Positions 14,451 through 14,568 of a stretch of 14,568 nt of DNA are shown here, piece after piece; the first letter of the stretch is position 1, and each line of letters starts with the position of its first letter. Below the pieces are notes generated by a model. The model was not told the DNA's origin. It ran no database searches and was given only the letters and a program-made list of their open reading frames with translations. Source of the DNA: 43-108 sp001915545 (lineage in GTDB: Bacteria > Bacteroidota > Bacteroidia > Bacteroidales > Bacteroidaceae); assembly GCA_902491215.1 (NCBI GenBank), contig CABUGV010000058.1, positions 1 through 14,568 on the forward strand. The letters are read 5' to 3'. Both the position numbers and the translations under genes were made by a program.

Positions 14451-14568
14451 ACATATCCGTGCATTTGTTGTATACTATAATTGTAAGTTCGTCAGATTTA
14501 TATGGTTAATAGGTAGGGTGTCCAGTTTAACGTTCCCAATTTAGCCTACATTTTTAAGCTGTTTGGTA
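14451..14568. other. Non-coding end of the window, nothing recognised
   Basis: An AT-rich stretch after the small lipoprotein. I see no start of a gene, no convincing terminator hairpin and no recognisable insertion-sequence end. Confidence 0.5.

Noticed and set aside
14505..14568. Possible insertion-sequence end (GGGTGTCCAGTTTAACG)
   Set aside because: No matching inverted repeat, target duplication or transposase sequence within the window.

Overview
The window looks like a Bacteroidales chromosome, most likely from the Prevotella/Bacteroides side. The evidence is Bacteroidetes-type promoters (TAnnTTTG at -7), C10 cysteine-protease and GH5-GH43 secreted proteins of the kind found in that group, C-terminal tails resembling type IX secretion sorting domains, and AT-rich intergenic gaps with strong hairpin terminators. 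I see no rRNA, tRNA, CRISPR array, integrase or transposase. No gene-free gap exceeds about 230 bases.

Left third (1-5700, + strand): two large secreted proteins in tandem. The first (229-2019) has two galactose-binding-like modules, a helical linker and a sorting-like tail. Its reading frame and first module continue upstream of the only available ATG, so its 5' end is missing or broken. The second is a C10 (streptopain/interpain-type) cysteine protease. A single-base frame lesion near 4575 splits it into 2133-4580 and 4597-5634. Restored, it would be about 1166 aa and would end in the same kind of module and tail as its neighbour.

Middle (5754-8886): a secreted right-handed beta-helix (pectate-lyase-like) gene on the minus strand, 5754-7280, converges on the protease gene. 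It carries two compensating frame lesions, one in a seven-base homopolymer at 7134-7140 and one near 5895. It diverges from an intact mazG (7510-8313), which is followed by a very acidic 150-aa protein of unknown function.

Right (9049-14450): a minus-strand Spy/CpxP-like periplasmic protein with an unusual EF-hand-like loop, then a minus-strand tagaturonate reductase (uxaB). Divergent from uxaB is a 917-aa GH5-GH43 bimodular glycoside hydrolase. The uxaB/GH5-GH43 gap holds a perfect 9-5-9 inverted repeat overlapping a consensus uxaB promoter, which is the best regulatory signal in the window. Last is a small lipoprotein built from a 16-residue tandem repeat.

The general theme is use of plant polysaccharides and extracellular protein: outer-surface or secreted hydrolases (C10, beta-helix, GH5-GH43) plus one cytoplasmic uronate-catabolism step (UxaB), with unrelated housekeeping genes between. 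I found no clearly new defence or mobile system. The most notable points are the cluster of broken secreted-protein genes, the uxaB operator/promoter, the GH5-GH43 fusion, the EF-hand insertion and the repeat lipoprotein.
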